8,313 bases of DNA, from assembly GCA_030606465.1 (NCBI GenBank), contig JAUWGL010000030.1:1-8313 (forward strand). Reading direction: 5' to 3'. Of this stretch, positions 6,362 to 8,313 are shown piece after piece (position 1 is the first letter of the stretch; each line of letters opens with the position of its first letter). The position numbers and the translations under genes are program-made. Source of the stretch: Thermoplasmata archaeon. GTDB taxonomy: Archaea; Thermoplasmatota; E2; DHVEG-1. Under the pieces are notes generated by a model. That model ran no database searches. It had not been told where the DNA came from and saw nothing but the letters and a program-made list of their open reading frames with translations.

Positions 6362-6413
6362 GTAACAAATTTATTCCTTGCCATCTCTGATATAATATAT
6401 TTCGGGAGGCATA

Positions 6414-7388
6414 ATGACTATGACTGAGGAGAATAAAATGATAAAAGATATAGGGCATGTTGATTCACTAAAAGATAAACTACGTATGGTAACAACTGAG
6501 ATTGACTCTATTAAAAATTCGTTTGCAAAAGGTGCAGAAGACCTGGCAAGAATACAAAACATGTTAGACTTAGGAAACTTAGAAGAAATAACCACAATGA
6601 TAGAACGATATGAAGGACAGGTTGCAGAGGCTGAAAGACAAAGAATGGAAGCCACCGAGGGTGCCAGAAAATACAGTGACGAATTAGAAAAAGAAAAAGA
6701 ACGTTTAATCAAACTATGGGATGCTTATAAAAACCAAGAGGAAGAACTTTCTTCTACTGAAAAAAAGATTAATGAATATGAAGAGCAAACAAGAATGGCA
6801 GAGTCTTCTAAAAAACAGTTAGAAGATGATCTTACTGCTCGTGTAAACCTGCTTACTCAAAAACTTGAGGAAAATGATGAGAAAATCCAAAAGTTTGAGG
6901 AATATGAAAGAAAAGCACAAGATTTTGATAATGTTCGTAATAATTTAGAGGGCGAAATCCATTCTCTGAAAGAAACAGTTGATAATAAAGATACAACTAT
7001 TAACAATATGCAACAGCAAATTGATGAACTAAAGGAATACGAGAAACACTCAGAATATAAGGAGAAATATGATGAGTTAACCACTGAATACGAGAAAGAA
7101 AAAGATCGGTTGACTAAGCTTTATCAGTTATATGAAGAGACAGATACTGAATGTAAACGGTTAAAGGGAGAGAATCATAACTGGCAGCAATGGTTCAATT
7201 CTAATAAGGAGATATTTGATAAATTGTTTTCTGCAGCACCATCATCAGTGGTTACTATGACTAAGGAGGAGACACCTGAGGAAGAGACAATAACGCCTGA
7301 TATTAATACGACAACTACAGCATTCACACCAGAGGATTTTAAACCTGAGAAGCCGAAGAAAAAGAGGAAGCTGAAATTTAAAAAATAG
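6414..7388 (+). CDS. Coiled-coil protein with basic C-terminal tail
   Basis: A 324-aa cytoplasmic protein, no signal peptide or membrane helix. I do not recognise a named family. Residues about 15-255 are rich in Glu, Lys, Gln and Leu with heptad-like spacing, predicting a long coiled coil. An internal repeat is visible: EYEKEKDRLTKLYQLY (225-240) mirrors ELEKEKERLIKLWDAY (90-105). A Trp-containing segment (HNWQQWFNSNKEIFDKLF) follows the coiled coil. Next comes a Thr/Pro/Glu-rich linker, and the protein ends in KPEKPKKKRKLKFKK, probably a nucleic-acid contact. The start at 6414 is four bases after GGGAGG; ATG 6420 is an alternative. It is divergent from the GTPase operon and alone in its transcript, with a T-rich stretch downstream. 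Scaffolding or an SMC-like structural role are possible but unsupported; there is no ATPase motif. Confidence 0.7.
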   Translation: MTMTEENKMIKDIGHVDSLKDKLRMVTTEIDSIKNSFAKGAEDLARIQNMLDLGNLEEITTMIERYEGQVAEAERQRMEATEGARKYSDELEKEKERLIKLWDAYKNQEEELSSTEKKINEYEEQTRMAESSKKQLEDDLTARVNLLTQKLEENDEKIQKFEEYERKAQDFDNVRNNLEGEIHSLKETVDNKDTTINNMQQQIDELKEYEKHSEYKEKYDELTTEYEKEKDRLTKLYQLYEETDTECKRLKGENHNWQQWFNSNKEIFDKLFSAAPSSVVTMTKEETPEEETITPDINTTTTAFTPEDFKPEKPKKKRKLKFKK

Positions 7389-7396
7389 TAATCACA

Positions 7397-7444
7397 TTTT
7401 TTTCTTTTTTTTTTCTTTATAGTTTTTTTTAGTTTTTCTTTCTT
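7397..7444 (+). terminator. T-rich terminator after the coiled-coil gene
   Basis: T-runs of 5-10 bases (for example 7397-7403, 7405-7414 and 7423-7430) start 8 bases after the TAG. No strong hairpin is needed for archaeal termination. This separates the coiled-coil gene from the small-protein genes. Confidence 0.5.
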
Positions 7445-7465
7445 TGAAATTAAAAAAAAAATAGA

Positions 7466-7473
7466 GTTATAAA
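7466..7473 (+). promoter_or_regulatory. Candidate TATA box of the small-paralogue pair
   Basis: GTTATAAA follows an A-rich run and lies about 38 bases before the first small gene's ATG. The predicted transcript start near 7497 would give a leader of about 15 bases carrying GAGGTC (7501-7506), the ribosome binding site. Confidence 0.35.
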
Positions 7474-7511
7474 GTAATAATATATTCAAGTATCCAGTGC
7501 GAGGTCATTAG

Positions 7512-7688
7512 ATGAACGAAGAAGATGTAAAAGCGTTTTTAGATGATTACAAAAAAGCAGATACGGAAAAAAAACTTGATATGTGGTTTTTTGCTTTAGA
7601 TCAGGAGGAAATGTGGGAGGAACTATTAACAAAAATGTCAATGATTGCACAGATGCAAAATACTGCGAAAAAAACAATTGAAGAATAA
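7512..7688 (+). CDS. Small acidic protein, paralogue 1 (58 aa)
   Basis: A 58-aa protein beginning MNEEDVKAFLDDYKKADTEK, with a Trp/Phe-rich middle (KLDMWFFALDQEEMWEELL) and a polar helix-forming end. It has no signal peptide, Cys or membrane segment and is likely alpha-helical and cytoplasmic. That it is real is supported by GAGGTC five bases before the ATG and above all by its similarity to the next gene: 23 of the first 38 residues are identical, including W25 and W35. The two genes lie 30 bases apart and are probably cotranscribed. I do not recognise the family and no function can be assigned. The C-terminus diverges from its paralogue and is 11 residues shorter. Confidence 0.75.
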   Translation: MNEEDVKAFLDDYKKADTEKKLDMWFFALDQEEMWEELLTKMSMIAQMQNTAKKTIEE

Positions 7689-7718
7689 AATAAGGTATAT
7701 CTTAGGTGGGAATAAACA

Positions 7719-7928
7719 ATGAATGAAGAAGATAAAAAAGCGTTTTTAGATGATTTTAAAAAAGGAGATGGTGCAAAAAGACTTGACCTGTGGGACTATG
7801 CATTAAAACAACAAGTAGTATGGGAGAATGTAATTACTGAAATTCAAAAAATCTCAAAAGAACAAGGGGTTGACAAGGAATTAGAAAAAATGATGGATGA
7901 AGCATTGAAAGATATTAAAGAAGAATGA
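7719..7928 (+). CDS. Small acidic protein, paralogue 2 (69 aa)
   Basis: A 69-aa protein, MNEEDKKAFLDDFKKGDGAK at the N-terminus, then RLDLWDYALKQQVVWENVI and a Lys/Glu-rich helical end (DKELEKMMDEALKDIKEE). The AGGTGG at 7704-7709 is a good ribosome binding site nine bases before ATG. It is the tandem paralogue of the gene just upstream: conserved positions include MNEED, KAFLDD, KK.D, LD.W, AL.Q and WE. At the DNA level 45 of the first 51 bases match, suggesting a fairly recent duplication or strong constraint. Its stop codon is directly followed by the end of a decayed insertion sequence, so the original downstream context may be lost. The family is unrecognised. Confidence 0.78.
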   Translation: MNEEDKKAFLDDFKKGDGAKRLDLWDYALKQQVVWENVITEIQKISKEQGVDKELEKMMDEALKDIKEE

Positions 7929-7930
7929 AA

Positions 7931-7949
7931 TAGGGGTTTCACCCCTATA
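7931..7949. repeat. Perfect hairpin at the insertion-sequence end
   Basis: ATAGGGGT and ACCCCTAT form a perfect 8-bp stem with a 3-base loop (TTC). It has no following T-run, so a terminator is less likely than a subterminal palindrome recognised by a Y1 transposase. It could still protect the 3' end of the small-gene transcript. Confidence 0.6.
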
Positions 7950-8000
7950 ACCCCGTTCCGCCTTCACTTCCTCGGCAAGCCCTATCGGTCATGCCGTATC

Positions 8001-8013
8001 CCCGCTCGGCGGG
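8001..8013. repeat. Second short GC-rich hairpin in the IS end
   Basis: CCCGC-TCG-GCGGG forms a 5-bp stem with a 3-base loop directly next to the transposase stop (8014-8016). A further pair, CGGCA (7974-7978) with TGCCG (7992-7996), can form a larger loop just beside it. Confidence 0.4.
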
Positions 8014-8313
8014 TCACGCTACGTCAGGTAGATGTTGCTGCTGACTGTGACAATATGCAGTTGATTTTTCCAGATCTATTAGCCCAGTAGATTCATGGTG
8101 TTCATATCCGCTCCAGAATCCACCTCGTGGATATCGTTTTCGAAATCCTGGATGGTATTCAAACATTTTCTTGGCGCTGTGAGATTTGAGCATGATTTCC
8201 GCGTCTTGGATTGAGTACCGTTTAGGGACATTGACCTAGAAATGGACGTGAACCCCTGCAAAACCAAACTCGCCGAACTCAAATCCAAACCGTTCAAGTT
8301 CACGAAATCCCTC
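8014..8313 (-). pseudogene. tnpA: IS200/IS605-family Y1 transposase (TnpA), broken 3' fragment
   Basis: One minus-strand frame from the window edge (8313) to TGA (8014-8016) reads as the C-terminal 99 codons of an IS200-type transposase. It shows GVHVHF with the metal-binding HUH pair (fragment residues 22 and 24) and VPKRYSIQDAEIMLKSHSAK. PGFRKRYPRGGFWSGYEHHE follows, then STAYCHSQQQH with the likely catalytic Tyr87 and a Tyr-x3-Gln spacing typical of the family. TAG at 8236-8238 interrupts the frame right after HVHF, so no full enzyme can be made. The 5' part lies outside the window. TnpA cuts and joins single-stranded DNA at hairpin-marked ends; this copy is inferred inactive. The C-terminus after QQQH (LPDVA) is short and may also be altered. 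Confidence 0.75.

Larger units (their letters stand above)
7929..8313 (-). mobile_element. 3' part of a decayed IS200/IS605-type insertion sequence
   Basis: The base composition changes abruptly to GC-rich after 7928, unlike the AT-rich neighbours. The block holds a transposase fragment of the Y1 (IS200-type) family on the minus strand and, between its stop and the small gene, a series of short hairpins as found at IS200/IS605 ends. The element continues beyond the window. The outer boundary is placed near 7929-7931, next to the stop codon of the small gene. No target duplication is expected for this family, so the exact junction cannot be fixed. Confidence 0.65.

Noticed and set aside
6123..6413. 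Replication origin beside the GTPase operon
   Set aside because: I looked for origin-recognition-box-like repeats with G-strings and a duplex-unwinding pattern. The gap is AT-rich, but no repeated box and no orc1/cdc6 gene is visible.
7370..7385. Nuclear localisation signal at the coiled-coil C-terminus
   Set aside because: The resemblance to PKKKRK is real, but the organism appears archaeal and has no nucleus; a basic nucleic-acid-binding tail is the simpler reading.
8079..8303. 74-codon minus-strand frame in the IS region
   Set aside because: It is in another frame from the recognisable transposase sequence and shows no family similarity.

Overview
The window is AT-rich archaeal chromosomal DNA, most likely from a euryarchaeon. 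It carries an archaeal-type S12-S7-EF-2 cluster, and EF-2 has the DAIHRGP diphthamide site. A three-gene set of Era-like GTPase, DUF2073 protein and Zn-ribbon protein is, as far as I recall, typical of Euryarchaeota. Promoters look archaeal (A/T-rich TATA boxes about 25 bp before the expected transcript start), several genes have GGAGG/GGTGA-type ribosome binding sites, and T-runs follow the operons. A Thermoplasmata-like relative is possible, but I cannot place the genus.

Layout. (1) 1-141: end of a + strand gene for a membrane-anchored protein. (2) 177-887, minus: an exported Gly/Asp-rich low-complexity protein, convergent with (1). (3) A gene-free stretch of about 340 bp with candidate promoters for both directions. 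(4) 1225-4495, plus: rps12, rps7 and fusA. rps12 carries an in-frame TAA in place of a conserved lysine codon. (5) 4526-6122, minus: Zn-ribbon protein, DUF2073 protein and Era-like GTPase as one tight operon transcribed from about 6155 towards 4526, convergent with fusA. (6) 6414-7388, plus: a long coiled-coil protein with a very basic tail, divergent from the GTPase operon. (7) 7512-7688 and 7719-7928, plus: two adjacent, clearly paralogous small acidic proteins. (8) 7929-8313: a more GC-rich block that is the 3' part of a decayed IS200/IS605-type insertion sequence, with its transposase fragment on the minus strand and hairpins at its end.

How the parts fit: S12, S7 and EF-2 act together in translation (decoding site, 30S head and translocation). 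The GTPase/DUF2073/Zn-ribbon set is a conserved archaeal module whose haloarchaeal relatives are described as origin-associated proteins; its biochemical role is not settled. The coiled-coil gene and the two small paralogues are unassigned. I see no tRNA, rRNA, CRISPR array or integrase.

The most notable signals are the nonsense codon in rps12 together with two nearby non-consensus changes, the tandem small paralogues (the first only 58 aa), the degraded IS200-like element abutting the second paralogue, and the coiled-coil protein with an internal repeat and a PKKKRK-type tail. I do not see a convincing new defence or mobile system.
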